Assembly: GCF_015689175.1 (NCBI RefSeq)
Contig: NZ_CP065047.1
Coordinates: 3,844,001 to 3,908,000, forward strand
Source of the DNA: Mycobacterium kubicae
GTDB taxonomy: Bacteria; Actinomycetota; Actinomycetes; Mycobacteriales; Mycobacteriaceae
Length of the DNA: 64,000 nt
Reading direction: 5' to 3'
Below are positions 29,166 through 39,851 of this stretch, in pieces. Position 1 is the first letter of the stretch. Every line of letters starts with the position of its first letter. The notes below the pieces were generated by a model, which had not been told where the DNA came from, ran no database searches, and saw nothing but the letters and a program-made list of their open reading frames with translations. A program made the translations under genes and the position numbers.

Positions 29166-30621
29166 CAGGATTTTCTGTGGTCGGACCGATGTTGTGGGAC
29201 CGGCGTTGACGGCGGGCGGCTTTGCGCTCGGCGGCGCCGATTCGATCGGTGCGCTCCAGGCGGGCATCGGTGCCCCGGCCTGACATTGCGACATGAGCGC
29301 CCGCAGGGGTCTGCGGTTCCCAGTCGAACGTCATGTCGCCGATGGTCACCGCGCAACCGGGTCGAGCGCCCAGCCGCAGCAGTTCGTCCTCGACGCCCAG
29401 CCGGGCCAGCCGATCCGCGAGGTAGCCGACGGCCTCGTCGTTGTCGAAGTCGGTCTGGCCCACCCAGCGCTCGGGTCGTGCGCCGCTGACCACGAAACCA
29501 CCGTGCCCATCGGACTCGACCGTGAAGCCGCTGTCATCGACCGGGATCGGGCGGATCACCGGCCGGCGCGCCACCACTTGCGGCTGCGTAGCGCGGTATT
29601 CCGTGATCATCTGCCACAGCCCGAAGATCAACGGCTGCAGATTTTCCCGGGTGACTGTGGAGACGATGAAGACGGGCCAGCCGCGCTGTGCGATCTCGTC
29701 TTGCACGAACTCGGCCAACTCGCGGGCCTCGGGCACGTCGATCTTGTTGAGTACCACCGCGCGCGGGCGCTCGGCGAGGTCGACCAGGGCCGCATCCCCT
29801 TGCAGGGTCGGCGTGTAGGCAGCCAGCTCTGCTTCCAGGGCGTCGATGTCAGAGATCGGGTCGCGGCCCGGGTCGTTGGTGGCGCAGTCCACGACGTGCA
29901 CCAGAACCGCGCAGCGTTCGATGTGCCGCAGGAAGTCCAGGCCCAGACCGCGGCCCTGGGACGCGCCCGGGATGAGGCCGGGCACATCGGCAACCGTGAA
30001 GGAATGCTCGCCCGCCGACACCACCCCGAGGTTGGGCGCCAGCGTGGTGAACGGGTAGTCGGCGATCTTCGGCTTGGCCGCGGAAATCACCGAGACCAGC
30101 GACGACTTGCCGGCCGACGGGAAGCCGATCAGTCCGACGTCGGCGACGGTCTTGAGTTCCAGGGTTAGGTCGCGCGCTTCACCTTGCTCGCCCAGCAGGG
30201 CGAATCCGGGGGCTTTGCGGGCGCGTGAGGCCAGGGCGGCGTTGCCCAGCCCGCCGCGGCCCCCCGCGGCGGCTTCGAAGCGGGTTCCCGCGCCGACCAG
30301 GTCGGCGAGGATCCGGCCGTTCTCGTCCAGCACCACGGTGCCGTCGGGCACCTTGACTTCCAGGTCGGCACCGGCGGCGCCGTCGCGGTTGCTGCCCATC
30401 CCCTGCTTGCCGGACGGCGCGGTGATGTGCGGACGGAAGTGAAAGTCAAGCAGGGTGTGCACCTGCGGGTCGACGACGAAGATGACGCTGCCGCCGCGGC
30501 CACCGTTACCGCCGTCCGGGCCGCCCAGCGGCTTGAACTTCTCGCGGTGGACCGAAGCGCAGCCGTTTCCGCCCGAACCCGCCCGGGTGTGAATGACGAC
30601 CCGATCAACGAATCGAGGCAT
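29146..30621 (-). CDS. obgE: Obg-family GTPase
   Basis: The 491-residue protein has an N-terminal Gly-rich Obg domain ([17 protein letters not shown]), a G domain with P-loop [20 protein letters not shown] and NKID, and a C-terminal OCT-type domain. ObgE associates with the 50S subunit and links ribosome assembly to stress and growth. Its place after rplU and rpmA is conserved in bacteria. The C-terminal tail ([18 protein letters not shown]) is typical of mycobacterial versions. It is the equivalent of Rv2440c. Confidence 0.96.
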   Translation of the reverse strand: MPRFVDRVVIHTRAGSGGNGCASVHREKFKPLGGPDGGNGGRGGSVIFVVDPQVHTLLDFHFRPHITAPSGKQGMGSNRDGAAGADLEVKVPDGTVVLDENGRILADLVGAGTRFEAAAGGRGGLGNAALASRARKAPGFALLGEQGEARDLTLELKTVADVGLIGFPSAGKSSLVSVISAAKPKIADYPFTTLAPNLGVVSAGEHSFTVADVPGLIPGASQGRGLGLDFLRHIERCAVLVHVVDCATNDPGRDPISDIDALEAELAAYTPTLQGDAALVDLAERPRAVVLNKIDVPEARELAEFVQDEIAQRGWPVFIVSTVTRENLQPLIFGLWQMITEYRATQPQVVARRPVIRPIPVDDSGFTVESDGHGGFVVSGARPERWVGQTDFDNDEAVGYLADRLARLGVEDELLRLGARPGCAVTIGDMTFDWEPQTPAGAHVAMSGRGTDARLERTDRIGAAERKAARRQRRSHNIGPTTENPDDQPAP

Positions 30622-30675
30622 CAGAGTTCCCCTTCACCTACGGCCGAATGTCCAGCGCCGGCCGTATGGCGACGC

Positions 30676-30936
30676 TCAGTCGGCGCTGGGTCCGACGATG
30701 CTGACGGTCTTACGTCCTCGCTTGATGCCGAACTCGACCGCACCGGAAGCCTTCGCGAACAGCGTGTCGTCGCCGCCGCGCCCGACGTTCACGCCGGGGT
30801 GGAACTTGGTGCCGCGCTGCCGGACGAGGATTTCGCCGGCTTTGACGATCTGGCCGCCGAACCGCTTGACGCCCAGCCGCTGTGCGGCGGAGTCGCGGCC
30901 GTTACGCGAGCTGGAAGCGCCCTTTTTGTGTGCCAT
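30676..30936 (-). CDS. rpmA: 50S ribosomal protein L27
   Basis: The 86-residue protein starts [28 protein letters not shown], the diagnostic L27 N-terminus that reaches the peptidyl-transferase centre. It continues with [23 protein letters not shown]. It lies 47 bp downstream of rplU and upstream of obgE in the same operon. It is the equivalent of Rv2441c. Confidence 0.98.
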   Translation of the reverse strand: MAHKKGASSSRNGRDSAAQRLGVKRFGGQIVKAGEILVRQRGTKFHPGVNVGRGGDDTLFAKASGAVEFGIKRGRKTVSIVGPSAD

Positions 30937-30983
30937 GTCTCTGGTCTCCGCTCAGTGGTGTCTGTTCTTCGCCGGCCGGCTCG

Positions 30984-31295
30984 TCACGCGATGTCAGTGA
31001 CCCTCAGGACCGTCAGCTGCTGACGGTGGCCCTGCCGCTTGTGGTAGCCGGTCTTGTTCTTGAACTTGTGGATACGGATCTTGGGACCCTTGGTGTGCTC
31101 GAGGATCTCGCCGGTCACCGCGACGTTGGCCAGGGCAGCGGCGTCGGTGGTGACGTTGGCGCCGTCGACTACCAGCGCCACCGGCAGGGACACCTGCGCA
31201 CCGGGCTCGGACTCGAGCTTCTCGACCTTGACCACGTCTCCGACGGCGACCTTGTACTGCTTGCCGCCGGTCTTGACGATTGCGTAGGTCGCCAT
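30984..31295 (-). CDS. rplU: 50S ribosomal protein L21
   Basis: The 103-residue protein has the L21 signature [20 protein letters not shown] and [21 protein letters not shown] near the C-terminus, which binds 23S rRNA. AGGAG precedes ATG 31295. It is the first gene of the rplU-rpmA-obgE-proB operon, about 200 bp downstream of rne. It is the equivalent of Rv2442c. Confidence 0.98.
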   Translation of the reverse strand: MATYAIVKTGGKQYKVAVGDVVKVEKLESEPGAQVSLPVALVVDGANVTTDAAALANVAVTGEILEHTKGPKIRIHKFKNKTGYHKRQGHRQQLTVLRVTDIA

Positions 31296-31457
31296 CGTTG
31301 CTCCTGCCTAACTCTTCTGGGCCGCTGTTCGGCGCGTGGCGCGCGAACTCCCGCGGTGCGGTGGTGGGTCTTGGGCGCGGGCCTGAGCTGGTTCTTTGGC
31401 TGAAACCCGCTGACGCCGGCCGAACTGGGCGGCCTGACGACAACTGTCCAAGGGTAC

Positions 31458-31480
31458 TTGACCAGCGGCTACAGGGTCAA
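31458..31480 (-). terminator. Weak hairpin downstream of rne
   Basis: TTGACC and GGTCAA form a 6-bp stem around an 11-nt loop, 20 nt after the rne stop on the minus strand. It could end the rne transcript or be part of the rplU leader. No T-tract follows. Confidence 0.3.
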
Positions 31481-31499
31481 ACCGGCCCACAACTGGGGG

Positions 31500-34490
31500 T
31501 TAGTCCGGGTGGATCGGCGGCCCCGCGGGGCGGCCCGCCGCGCGTCGGCGCCGCGGACGGCCGCCGGCCGAGCTGACGGGCACCGCCGAAGCGAGCGGTT
31601 CCTGCCCCGCGTCGGTGTCTTCGTCGGCGCCTTGGTCGTCGGCGTGTGCGTGGTCGCTTGCGTCGTCGGACTGCGAGTCGTCGTCTTCGGCGTCGGAGAC
31701 GGAGTCGAGTTCGTCGATGTCGTCCTCGTCCTCTGCGTCTTCGTCGTCGTCGGCGTCGTCGTCCTCGTCGTCGTCGTCGATGTCCTCGTCTTCGAGTTCG
31801 TCGAGGTCCTCGTCCTCGTCGTCGAGTTCGTCGGCGTCGTCGTCTTCGTCTTCGTCGGTGTCGTCGTCCGAGTCGTCTTCGCTGTCCTCGGTGTCGTCGA
31901 AGTCGCTGTCTTCGGTGTCCTCGAGGTCGGCCGCGGCCCGCGGTTGGGTCTGCTCGTCGGTCTCGGCGGTGAGTTCCTCGTCGGAGTCACCGGATTCCTC
32001 GTCGTCATCCCGATCGGCCGCGGCGGCCATCGCCTTGAACATCGGATGTTCGCCCGGAGCGTGCGCCGGGACCTTGGCGACCACGCCCTTGTCAGCGGGT
32101 TCTTCGGCGCGGTTCTTCTTCGACCGCCGGTTGCGGCGATTGCCGGTCTCGGACTTGCGACCGGTCGACGGCGCCGAATCAACCGGGTCGGCGTGCAGCA
32201 GGATGCCGCGGCCCCCGCAGTTCGGGCAGGAGGAGGAGAACGCCTCGATCAATCCGGTGCCCAACCGCTTGCGGGTCAGCTGCACCAAGCCCAGCGACGT
32301 CACCTCGGAGACCTGGTGGCGGGTGCGGTCCCGGGCCAGCGCCTCGGTGAGCCGGCGCAACACCAGGTCGCGGTTGGATTCGAGCACCATGTCGATGAAG
32401 TCGATGACCACGATGCCGCCGATGTCACGCAGCCGCAGCTGACGCACGATCTCCTCGGCCGCCTCGAGGTTGTTCTTGGTGACCGTCTGCTCCAGATTGC
32501 CGCCGGCGCCGGTGAACTTCCCGGTGTTGACGTCGATGACCGTCATGGCCTCGGTGCGGTCGATCACCAGCGTGCCGCCCGACGGCAGCCACACTTTCCG
32601 GTCCATCGCCTTGGCGAGTTGCTCGTCGATGCGGTGCACCGCGAACACGTCCGGCCCGGTCTGTCCTTCCGGCCCGACCGCAGGCTCGTACTTCGTCAGC
32701 TTCGAAACAAGGTCCGGCGCAACAGAATTCACGTAGTCATTGATCGTCGTCCACGCCTCGTCGCCGGACACCACCAGACCGGCGAAGTCCTCGTTGAACA
32801 GGTCGCGGATGACCTTGACCAGCACATCGGGCTCTTCGTAGAGCGCCACCGCGGCGCCTGCTGCCTTCTGCTTGATTTCGGCCGCCTTGGCCTCGATCTG
32901 CTTCCAGCGTTCCTGTAGCCGCGTGACGTCACCGCGGATGTCGTCCTCTTTGACGCCTTCGGACGCCGTGCGGATGATGACGCCGGCGTCCGACGGCACC
33001 ACCTCACGCAGGATCTCTTTGAGCCGCTGGCGTTCGGTGTCGGGCAGCTTGCGGCTGATGCCGGTGGACGACGCGCCGGGCACATAGACCAGGTAGCGAC
33101 CGGCCAGCGAGACCTGCGTGGTCAGCCGGGCGCCCTTGTGCCCGACCGGGTCCTTGCTGACCTGCACGACGACGTAGTCGCCGGGTTTGAGGGCTTGTTC
33201 GATCTTGCGGTCGGTACCGCCGAGTCCGGCGGCCTCCCAGTTGACTTCGCCGGCGTACAGGACACCGTTGCGGCCGCGACCGATGTCGACGAATGCCGCT
33301 TCCATGGACGGCAACACATTTTGGACGATGCCCAGGTAGATGTTGCCGACCAGCGAGGCCGAGGCTGCCGAGGTGACGAAGTGTTCGACGACGATGCCGT
33401 CTTCCAGGACCGCTATCTGGGTGTAGCGCGCACCCGGGTGCGGCGGCTCGGTGCGGACCCGGTCGCGCACCACCATGACCCGTTCGACGGCCTCGCGGCG
33501 CGCGAGGAATTCGGCTTCGGTCAGTACCGGCGGGCGGCGCCGGCCGGCGTCACGCCCGTCGCGGCGACGCTGTCGTTTGGCCTCCAGACGAGTCGAGCCG
33601 TCGATGCCCTTGATCTCGTTGCCCCCGGAGTCGTCACCGCCTCCGGATTTGCCGTTGCGTGGGGGCCGCTCGTGCACGACGGTGTTAGGCGGGTCATCCG
33701 GCGCCGGACCGTCCTCGTTGTCGTCAGCGGAGCCCGTTTTCCGCCGCCGCCGACGGCGACGGCGTCGGCTGCCGGCGTCGGCTGAACCGTTCTCGTCGTC
33801 GCCAGTGTCGTCGGAGTCGTCCGAGTCGTCGGAGTCGTCGGAATCTTGGCCATCGGTGGCATCAGAGCCGGCATCAGAGTCGACACCGTCGGCGGCACGC
33901 TTTTCACCATCGCCGTTGTCCGTGCCCTGGCCTTCGGACTGGCCATCGGGTCCGCCTTGCTCGCCGCGGCCGCGACCCCGGCCGCGCCGGCCCCGACGCC
34001 GCCGCTTGCCGGCCGGCCGGTCGGCCTGTTCGTCGTCGTCGTCGCCGTCCTGGCCCTCTGCGTCGTCACCGGGGTCGTCACCGGAGTCGTCGTCGGAATC
34101 GTCGTCGGCCGAGTCGTCGTCGACCGGCGCGGTCACGGGTTGGGGTGCGACGAACAACGGCATGTAGTGCGGCCGCTCGACCGCGGTCTCGAGCATCAGC
34201 CGGGATTCCGGCTCGTCCGGCGGATCCGCGGCGGGGCTGGGCGCGGTGTCGGCGTCGGACGAGTCGGAGGGCTGGGCGGCCAGCAGATCCCGGACCCGGA
34301 CCGCGTCGACGTGGTCGACGCTGGAGTGGGCGCTGCGGATCCGGCCGTCGAGCGCGGTCAGCGCGTCGAGCACCCGTCTGCTGGTGGTGCCCAGCGTCCG
34401 GGCCAGCGAGTGGACTCTTAGCCGGTCCGGCAGGTCCTGTCGCTGTGTCGGTTCATTTGCTGAGTCTGATGGTGGGGCACCGTCTACCAC
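31500..34490 (-). CDS. rne: Ribonuclease E/G
   Basis: The 996-residue RNase E has an N-terminal IF2-N-like helical patch (about 20-72), an Arg/Asp-rich low-complexity region to about 330, and the catalytic core (about 340-770). Within the core are an S1 domain (IYLGIVQNVLPSMEAAFVDIGRGRNGVLY), DNase I-like VIDVNTG and VIDFIDM with the metal Asp residues, and the zinc link CPNCGGRG. A very acidic C-terminal tail follows. It processes rRNA and degrades mRNA and scaffolds a degradosome. GTG 34490 has GAGGAG upstream. It is the equivalent of Rv2444c (about 950 residues); the tail is slightly longer here. Confidence 0.96.
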   Translation of the reverse strand: MVDGAPPSDSANEPTQRQDLPDRLRVHSLARTLGTTSRRVLDALTALDGRIRSAHSSVDHVDAVRVRDLLAAQPSDSSDADTAPSPAADPPDEPESRLMLETAVERPHYMPLFVAPQPVTAPVDDDSADDDSDDDSGDDPGDDAEGQDGDDDDEQADRPAGKRRRRGRRGRGRGRGEQGGPDGQSEGQGTDNGDGEKRAADGVDSDAGSDATDGQDSDDSDDSDDSDDTGDDENGSADAGSRRRRRRRRRKTGSADDNEDGPAPDDPPNTVVHERPPRNGKSGGGDDSGGNEIKGIDGSTRLEAKRQRRRDGRDAGRRRPPVLTEAEFLARREAVERVMVVRDRVRTEPPHPGARYTQIAVLEDGIVVEHFVTSAASASLVGNIYLGIVQNVLPSMEAAFVDIGRGRNGVLYAGEVNWEAAGLGGTDRKIEQALKPGDYVVVQVSKDPVGHKGARLTTQVSLAGRYLVYVPGASSTGISRKLPDTERQRLKEILREVVPSDAGVIIRTASEGVKEDDIRGDVTRLQERWKQIEAKAAEIKQKAAGAAVALYEEPDVLVKVIRDLFNEDFAGLVVSGDEAWTTINDYVNSVAPDLVSKLTKYEPAVGPEGQTGPDVFAVHRIDEQLAKAMDRKVWLPSGGTLVIDRTEAMTVIDVNTGKFTGAGGNLEQTVTKNNLEAAEEIVRQLRLRDIGGIVVIDFIDMVLESNRDLVLRRLTEALARDRTRHQVSEVTSLGLVQLTRKRLGTGLIEAFSSSCPNCGGRGILLHADPVDSAPSTGRKSETGNRRNRRSKKNRAEEPADKGVVAKVPAHAPGEHPMFKAMAAAADRDDDEESGDSDEELTAETDEQTQPRAAADLEDTEDSDFDDTEDSEDDSDDDTDEDEDDDADELDDEDEDLDELEDEDIDDDDEDDDADDDEDAEDEDDIDELDSVSDAEDDDSQSDDASDHAHADDQGADEDTDAGQEPLASAVPVSSAGGRPRRRRAAGRPAGPPIHPD
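31690..31925 (-). repeat. Low-complexity GTC/TCG trinucleotide-rich tract in rne
   Basis: The plus strand reads as runs of TCG, GTC and CTCG. On the coding strand these give runs of Asp and Glu in the RNase E tail. Slippage here could change the tail length between strains without shifting the frame, because the unit is 3 bp. Confidence 0.7.
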
Positions 34491-34501
34491 GTATTCTCCT
34501 C

Positions 34502-34544
34502 AAGCCCCCGGGCGCGTCGTGTCGACGCGGCCACGCGAGGGCTT
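34502..34544 (-). promoter_or_regulatory. Stem-loop in the rne 5' leader
   Basis: On the minus strand AAGCCC pairs with GGGCTT as an outer stem, and CGCGTCG pairs with CGACGCG around an ACA loop (34513-34529). The structure ends about 11 nt before the rne start codon, next to the GAGGAG Shine-Dalgarno. RNase E of other bacteria is autoregulated through leader hairpins, so this may be a cleavage or translation control site. The rest of the 327-bp gap to ndk (34545-34817) shows no gene. Confidence 0.5.
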
Positions 34545-34817
34545 CGCTATGTGCCCGGGTCTCTTTCTCCCGAGCTTGTGATGGTCTCGCTCCGAGCGGC
34601 TCAGGGCGAACCCACTCGGTGCCGTACTGAATGCCGGCTTGACATGCCGCGTCGCATCCATGAAGTGGCGATGGTCGCGCTTGTCTAAGTCTTCATTCGA
34701 GTGTCCGACGCCGGTACGACGACGTTCACCCGCAGTCAGTATCCCACATCAGTTCGCAAGCTCGGTCGCCCCTGACCCGAGCGGCGCCCGAAGCACCCGA
34801 GATTGCCAGCCGGGGCG

Positions 34818-35228
34818 CTACCCGCCTGGGAACCAGAGCGCGATTTCCCGCTCGGCCGATTCCGGTGAGTCCGAGCCGTGCACCAGGTTGAACTGCGTCT
34901 CCAACCCGAAGTCGCCCCGGATGGTGCCGGGTGTGGCTTTGTCCACCGGGTCGGTCCCGCCGGCCAGCTGACGAAACGCCGTGATCGCCCGCGGGCCGGT
35001 CACGATGGCGGCCACTACCGGGGCGGAGGTGATGAATTCGAGCAGTGATCCGAAGAAGGGCTTGCCTTCGTGTTCGGCGTAATGACGGCTGGCCAGCTCC
35101 TCATCGACGGTTCTGAGCTGCAGCGCCGCGATGGTGAGGCCCTTTCGCTCGATACGGCTGATTATCTCGCCAATCAGTTGGCGTTGCACGCCGTCGGGCT
35201 TGATCAATACGAGGGTCCGCTCGGTCAC
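34818..35228 (-). CDS. ndk: Nucleoside diphosphate kinase
   Basis: The 136-residue NDK starts [21 protein letters not shown] and contains [16 protein letters not shown] with the phospho-accepting His. GTG 35228 gives exactly the family and H37Rv length; the frame extends four codons upstream without a better signal. It transfers gamma-phosphates between NTPs and NDPs. It is the equivalent of Rv2445c. Confidence 0.97.
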   Translation of the reverse strand: MTERTLVLIKPDGVQRQLIGEIISRIERKGLTIAALQLRTVDEELASRHYAEHEGKPFFGSLLEFITSAPVVAAIVTGPRAITAFRQLAGGTDPVDKATPGTIRGDFGLETQFNLVHGSDSPESAEREIALWFPGG

Positions 35229-35279
35229 GCTGCCCAACATAGAGTGCCGACGGGCTGATGCCCAAAACGCGATCGGTCG

Positions 35280-35684
35280 TCAGGCGCCGGGCGGCACGCC
35301 GCGGTCTTGGCGCCGCCGTACCTCGGCGCGGAAGTAGGCGATGAGCGCCCATAACGCCGTGAACAAGACGCCGATGAACCCCACCCCCGGGTAGACCGCA
35401 AAACCGGCCAACAGCAGCAGTTGCGCACCCAGATTCACCCAGATCGCCCACGGCTTGCGCTGCACGCCCGCCAGCAGGATCAGCAGCACGGCCAGGCCGA
35501 TCAGATACCCCAGCGATGGCCCGCTCAGGCCGCCGCCCACCGCCCCTACCACCGGTATGGCCAGCAGCACCACGATCGCTTCCAGGATCAAGGTGGCGGC
35601 CATGACGGCGCCGAAACTCTTCCACGGGTCGGGCGCCGCGGCCTGATCCCCGGGCGCGGGCTGTGGGTGCGGATCGTCGGTCAT
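35280..35684 (-). CDS. DUF4233 membrane protein
   Basis: The 134-residue protein has a Pro-rich cytosolic N-terminus and about four hydrophobic helices between residues 25 and 118, ending in a basic tail (RAEVRRRQDRG). It is the DUF4233 family, found directly after folC in actinobacteria. The ATG overlaps the folC stop (ATGA). Its function is unknown. It is the equivalent of Rv2446c. Confidence 0.88.
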   Translation of the reverse strand: MTDDPHPQPAPGDQAAAPDPWKSFGAVMAATLILEAIVVLLAIPVVGAVGGGLSGPSLGYLIGLAVLLILLAGVQRKPWAIWVNLGAQLLLLAGFAVYPGVGFIGVLFTALWALIAYFRAEVRRRQDRGVPPGA

Positions 35685-37126
35685 TGCGGATCCCTGCCGA
35701 ACAGGCTGCGAGCGGCGCCGGCGGTGACGACGGAGCCGGTGACGACTATCCCGGTACCCGACAAGGCCTCCCCTTCGGCGGCCGCGGCGTCGTCGACCAG
35801 CGCGGTAGCGGCGTCTATCGCGTCGCGCAGATTCTCCGTGGTGATCACCCGGTCCGGCCCGAACCGTTCTTGGGCCACCAGCGCCAGCGACTGGACGTCC
35901 AGCGCTCGCGGTGACCCGTTGTGGGTGACGACGACTGAGTCGAACACCGGCTCGAGCGCCGCCAGGATGCCGTCCACGTCCTTGTCGGCCAGCACGCTGA
36001 TGATCCCGACCAAGTAGCGGAAATCGAATTCGTCGGTCAGCGACTGCGCCAAGGCGGCCGCTCCGGCAGGGTTGTGGGCGGCGTCGATGAACACCGTGGG
36101 AGCGCTGCGCATACGTTCCAGCCGGCCCGGACTGGCGACGGCGGCGAATCCGGCACGCACCGCTTCGACGTCGAGTTGCCGCTGGGCGCCGGCGCCGAAG
36201 AAGGCTTCGACGGCCGCGAGCGCGACGACCGCGTTGTGCGCCTGGTGTTCCCCGTGCAGCGGCAGGTAGATGTCTGAGTAGACCCCGCCCAGGCCCTGCA
36301 GCTGCAGCACCTGGCCGCCGATGGCGACTTGGCGCCCCAGGACGGCGAATTCGGAATCTTCGCGGGCGACCGCGGCATCGGCGCGTACCGCTTGAGCCAA
36401 CAGCACTTCCATGGCCTCGGGCACCTGGCGGGCGATGACCGTGACGGTGTCGGGTGCACCTTCGGCGGCCTGGTGGATGATGCCCGCTTTCTCACCGGCG
36501 ATGCCGGCGATGTCGTCGCCGAGATATTCGACATGGTCGACGCTGACCGGGGTGATGACGGCCACCGGCGCGTTGATCACGTTGGTGGCGTCCCAGCGCC
36601 CGCCCATGCCGACCTCGACGATGGCGACGTCGACGGGCGCGTCGGCGAAGGCGGCGAACGCCATCGCGGTCAGCACCTCGAACTTGCTCATGGCGGGCCC
36701 GCCGGCGGCCTGCGACTGCTCGTCGACCATGTGGACGAACGGCTCGATTTCACGGTAGGTCGCGACGTATTGGCCCGGGCTGATCGGTTTCCCGTCGATC
36801 GAGATGCGTTCCACCGCCGACTGCAGGTGCGGGCTGGTGGTGCGGCCGGTGCGCTGGTGGAACGTCGTGATCAGCGCGTCGACCATCCGCGCGACGGAGG
36901 TCTTGCCGTTGGTCCCGGCGATGTGGATCGAGGGGTAGTTGAGCTGCGGAGACCCGAGCAGGTCCATCAGCGCGCTGATCCGCGTCAGGCTCGGCTCGAT
37001 CTTGGTCTCGGGCCAGCGCTGGTCCAGCAGGTGTTCCACCTGCAGCAACGAGGCGATCTCGTCGGGCGTAGGCGTCACCTCGACCGCCGGTGGGTCATCG
37101 GACCAATCGGATTGCTCGAAACTCAT
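35681..37126 (-). CDS. folC: Bifunctional folylpolyglutamate / dihydrofolate synthase
   Basis: The 481-residue Mur-ligase-like enzyme has the P-loop [25 protein letters not shown] and [12 protein letters not shown]. It adds glutamates to folates and can join dihydropteroate and glutamate. ATG 37126 overlaps the valS stop (ATGA); a longer frame upstream is a valS shadow. The valS-folC order is conserved. It is the equivalent of Rv2447c. Confidence 0.95.
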   Translation of the reverse strand: MSFEQSDWSDDPPAVEVTPTPDEIASLLQVEHLLDQRWPETKIEPSLTRISALMDLLGSPQLNYPSIHIAGTNGKTSVARMVDALITTFHQRTGRTTSPHLQSAVERISIDGKPISPGQYVATYREIEPFVHMVDEQSQAAGGPAMSKFEVLTAMAFAAFADAPVDVAIVEVGMGGRWDATNVINAPVAVITPVSVDHVEYLGDDIAGIAGEKAGIIHQAAEGAPDTVTVIARQVPEAMEVLLAQAVRADAAVAREDSEFAVLGRQVAIGGQVLQLQGLGGVYSDIYLPLHGEHQAHNAVVALAAVEAFFGAGAQRQLDVEAVRAGFAAVASPGRLERMRSAPTVFIDAAHNPAGAAALAQSLTDEFDFRYLVGIISVLADKDVDGILAALEPVFDSVVVTHNGSPRALDVQSLALVAQERFGPDRVITTENLRDAIDAATALVDDAAAAEGEALSGTGIVVTGSVVTAGAARSLFGRDPQ

Positions 37127-39774
37127 TGCAGCGCCGCCAGTCTGGCGGTGATCCGCTCGTTTTCCTCCTGCGCGAGTCGTTGCCGGTCGCGGATCTTGTT
37201 GACCACGGTCTCGGGGGCCTTGGCCAGGAAGTCGGCGTTGGCCAGTTTGGCGGCCGTGGACGCCATCTCCTTTTGCGCGGCGGCCAGATCCTTTTCGAGG
37301 CGGCGGCGTTCGGCGGCCACATCGATGGTGCCCGAGGTGTCCAGTTCGACGACGACCGTCGCCCGGCTGAGCCGGACTTCCAATGACACCGAGGGCCGGA
37401 AGTCCGCACCGGCGGCGGTGAGCCACGCCAGCGATGTGACCGCGGGCACCTCGGTGTGCAGATCGGCGTCGTCGATACCGGCCAGCCGTGCGGGCACCTT
37501 CTGCCGGTCGGCCAGGCCTTGATCGCTGCGGAAGCGACGAATTTCGGTGACCAGCTTCTGCATGTCGGCGATGCGTTGTGCGGCAACCTGATCCAACTCG
37601 ATGCCAGATGATTGCGGCCACTCGGCGACGACCAGTGATTCTTGCCCGGTCAGCGCCTGCCACAGCGCCTCGGTCAGGAACGGGATGACCGGGTGCAGCA
37701 GCCGCAACAGCGTGTCCAGGCCGGCAGCGAGCACGGCGGTGGTGTGGGTGAGCCCGTTGGTGAGTTGTGTTTTGGCCAATTCCACGTACCAGTCGCAGAA
37801 TTCGTCCCAGGCGAAGTGATAGAGCGCTTCGCAGGCTCGGCTGAACTCGTATCCGTCGAACGCCGAATCGACTTCGGCGCGAACCTCTTCCAGCCGGCCC
37901 AGGATCCAGCGATCGGCGTCGGTCAGTTCGGTCAACGGCGGCAACGGCGCCAGGCGAGCACCGTTCATCAGCGCGTACCGCGTGGCGTTGAACAGCTTGG
38001 TGCCGAAGTTGCGGGACGCCCGGACGTGGTCCTCACCGACGGCGAGGTCACCGCCGGGGCTGGCGCCGCGGGCCAAGGTGAAGCGCAGTGCATCGGCGCC
38101 GAACTTGTCCATCCAGTCCAGGGGATCCACGACGTTGCCCTTGGACTTACTCATCTTGCGCCCGGATTCATCGCGGATGAGCCCGTGCAGGAACACGTCG
38201 GTGAACGGCACCTGCGGACCGCGGCGGCCGTCGAGGGTGATCGCGTCGTCGTTGCCGACGAAGGTGCCGAACATCATCATCCGCGCGACCCAGAAGAACA
38301 GGATGTCGTAGCCGGTGACCAAAACGCTTGTCGGGTAGAACTTTTCCAGCGCCGTGGTCTTCTCCGGCCAACCCAACGTGGAAAACGGCCACAGCGCAGA
38401 GGAAAACCAGGTATCCAACACGTCGGGATCCTGCTCCCACCCCGGCGGTGGGGTCTCGTCCGGGCCGACACAGACCTGCTCGCCATCGGGCCCGTACCAG
38501 ATGGGAATGCGGTGCCCCCACCACAGTTGTCGGGAGATGCACCAGTCGTGCATGTCGTCGACCCAGCCGAACCAGCGTGGCTCCAGGCTGGCGGGGTGAA
38601 TGACGGTGTCTCCGTTGCGGACCGCATCGCCGGCGGCCTTGGCCAGCGACTCCACCCGCACCCACCACTGCAGGGAGAGCCGCGGCTCGATCGGCTCGCC
38701 GCTGCGTTCGGAGTGCCCCACACTGTGTAGGTAGGGACGCTTCTCCGCCACGACGCGGCCTTGCGCCGCCAGTGCCTCGCGCACCGCGACCCGGGCCTCG
38801 AAACGGTCCATGCCGTCGAATTGCGTTCCGGTGTCGGTGATGCGCCCCTTGGTGTCCAAGATCGAGGGCATCGGCAGCTGGTGGCGCATGCCGATCTCGA
38901 AGTCGTTCGGATCGTGGGCCGGAGTGACTTTCACCGCGCCGGTGCCGAATTCGGGATCGACGTGTTTGTCGGCGACGATGATCAGTTCCCGGTCCACGAA
39001 CGGATGCGGCAACGTGGTGCCGACCAGATGGCGGTAGCGCTCGTCGTCGGGATGCACCGCGATAGCGGTGTCGCCGAGCATCGTCTCGACGCGTGTCGTG
39101 GCCACCACGATGTGCGGCTCGGCGTCGTCCAGGGAGCCGTACCGGAAGGACACCAGCTCGCCCTCGATGTCGAGGTAGTTGACCTCGAGGTCGGAGATCG
39201 CCGTCTCCAGCACCGGCGACCAGTTGACCAGCCGTTCGGCCCGATAGATCAGTCCGGCGTCATAAAGCCTTTTGAAGATTGTCCGCACCGCCCGGGACAG
39301 GCCTTCGTCCATGGTGAACCGGTCGCGGCTCCAGTCCACGCCGTCGCCGAGCCGGCGCATCTGGCCACCGATCGCACCGCCGGACTCCCGCTTCCAGTCC
39401 CAGACTTTGTCGACGAACAGGTCGCGGCCGAAGTCTTCTTTGGTCTTGCCGTCCACCGCAAGCTGCTTCTCGACCACGCTTTGGGTGGCAATACCGGCGT
39501 GGTCCATGCCCGGCTGCCACAGCACCTCGTAGCCCTGCATGCGCTTGCGGCGGGTCAAGGCGTCCATCATGGTGTGCTCCAGCGCGTGCCCCATGTGCAG
39601 GCTGCCGGTGACATTCGGCGGCGGCAGCACGATGCAGTAGCCCGGCTTGGCGCTGTTCGGGTCCGCGGTGAAGTAGCCGGCGTCCAGCCACTTCTGGTAG
39701 ATCGCGTCCTCCATCGCAGCCGGATCCCACGACTTGGGCAGCTGGTCATCGGCGGGTTGGGGGGTTGCGGTCAC
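37123..39774 (-). CDS. valS: Valyl-tRNA synthetase
   Basis: The 883-residue class I synthetase has the HIGH motif as HMGHALEHT in [13 protein letters not shown], the KMSKS motif in [11 protein letters not shown], an editing domain with the DPNDFEIG block and a C-terminal coiled coil (about 815-880). It charges tRNA-Val. The start is GTG 39774, which lies inside the 3' arm of a perfect inverted repeat (39767-39805); no Shine-Dalgarno is visible before it. It is the equivalent of Rv2448c. Confidence 0.96.
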   Translation of the reverse strand: MTATPQPADDQLPKSWDPAAMEDAIYQKWLDAGYFTADPNSAKPGYCIVLPPPNVTGSLHMGHALEHTMMDALTRRKRMQGYEVLWQPGMDHAGIATQSVVEKQLAVDGKTKEDFGRDLFVDKVWDWKRESGGAIGGQMRRLGDGVDWSRDRFTMDEGLSRAVRTIFKRLYDAGLIYRAERLVNWSPVLETAISDLEVNYLDIEGELVSFRYGSLDDAEPHIVVATTRVETMLGDTAIAVHPDDERYRHLVGTTLPHPFVDRELIIVADKHVDPEFGTGAVKVTPAHDPNDFEIGMRHQLPMPSILDTKGRITDTGTQFDGMDRFEARVAVREALAAQGRVVAEKRPYLHSVGHSERSGEPIEPRLSLQWWVRVESLAKAAGDAVRNGDTVIHPASLEPRWFGWVDDMHDWCISRQLWWGHRIPIWYGPDGEQVCVGPDETPPPGWEQDPDVLDTWFSSALWPFSTLGWPEKTTALEKFYPTSVLVTGYDILFFWVARMMMFGTFVGNDDAITLDGRRGPQVPFTDVFLHGLIRDESGRKMSKSKGNVVDPLDWMDKFGADALRFTLARGASPGGDLAVGEDHVRASRNFGTKLFNATRYALMNGARLAPLPPLTELTDADRWILGRLEEVRAEVDSAFDGYEFSRACEALYHFAWDEFCDWYVELAKTQLTNGLTHTTAVLAAGLDTLLRLLHPVIPFLTEALWQALTGQESLVVAEWPQSSGIELDQVAAQRIADMQKLVTEIRRFRSDQGLADRQKVPARLAGIDDADLHTEVPAVTSLAWLTAAGADFRPSVSLEVRLSRATVVVELDTSGTIDVAAERRRLEKDLAAAQKEMASTAAKLANADFLAKAPETVVNKIRDRQRLAQEENERITARLAALQ

Positions 39775-39805
39775 CGGTCAATTCTAGGAATTGACCGGTG
39801 ACCGC
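39767..39805 (-). promoter_or_regulatory. Perfect 39-bp interrupted palindrome over the valS start codon
   Basis: Two 18-bp perfect arms (39767-39784 and 39788-39805) flank a 3-bp loop. In the valS mRNA the GTG start lies in the 3' arm, so the hairpin would hide it. It could also terminate the upstream lectin transcript or be an operator. No T-box-like specifier domain was recognised in the 77-bp gap. Confidence 0.7.
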
Positions 39806-39851
39806 GTGACATCGCCTAAACGCGCAGGTCAGCGCCGCGCGGTCGGGGTGA

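Noticed and set aside
31458..32918. Long plus-strand open frame opposite rne
   Set aside because: It mirrors the repetitive Asp/Glu codons of the RNase E tail and yields Val-rich nonsense; the rne frame has clear domains.
39775..39851. T-box leader for valS
   Set aside because: The gap is too short and lacks specifier and antiterminator features; only the palindrome is seen.
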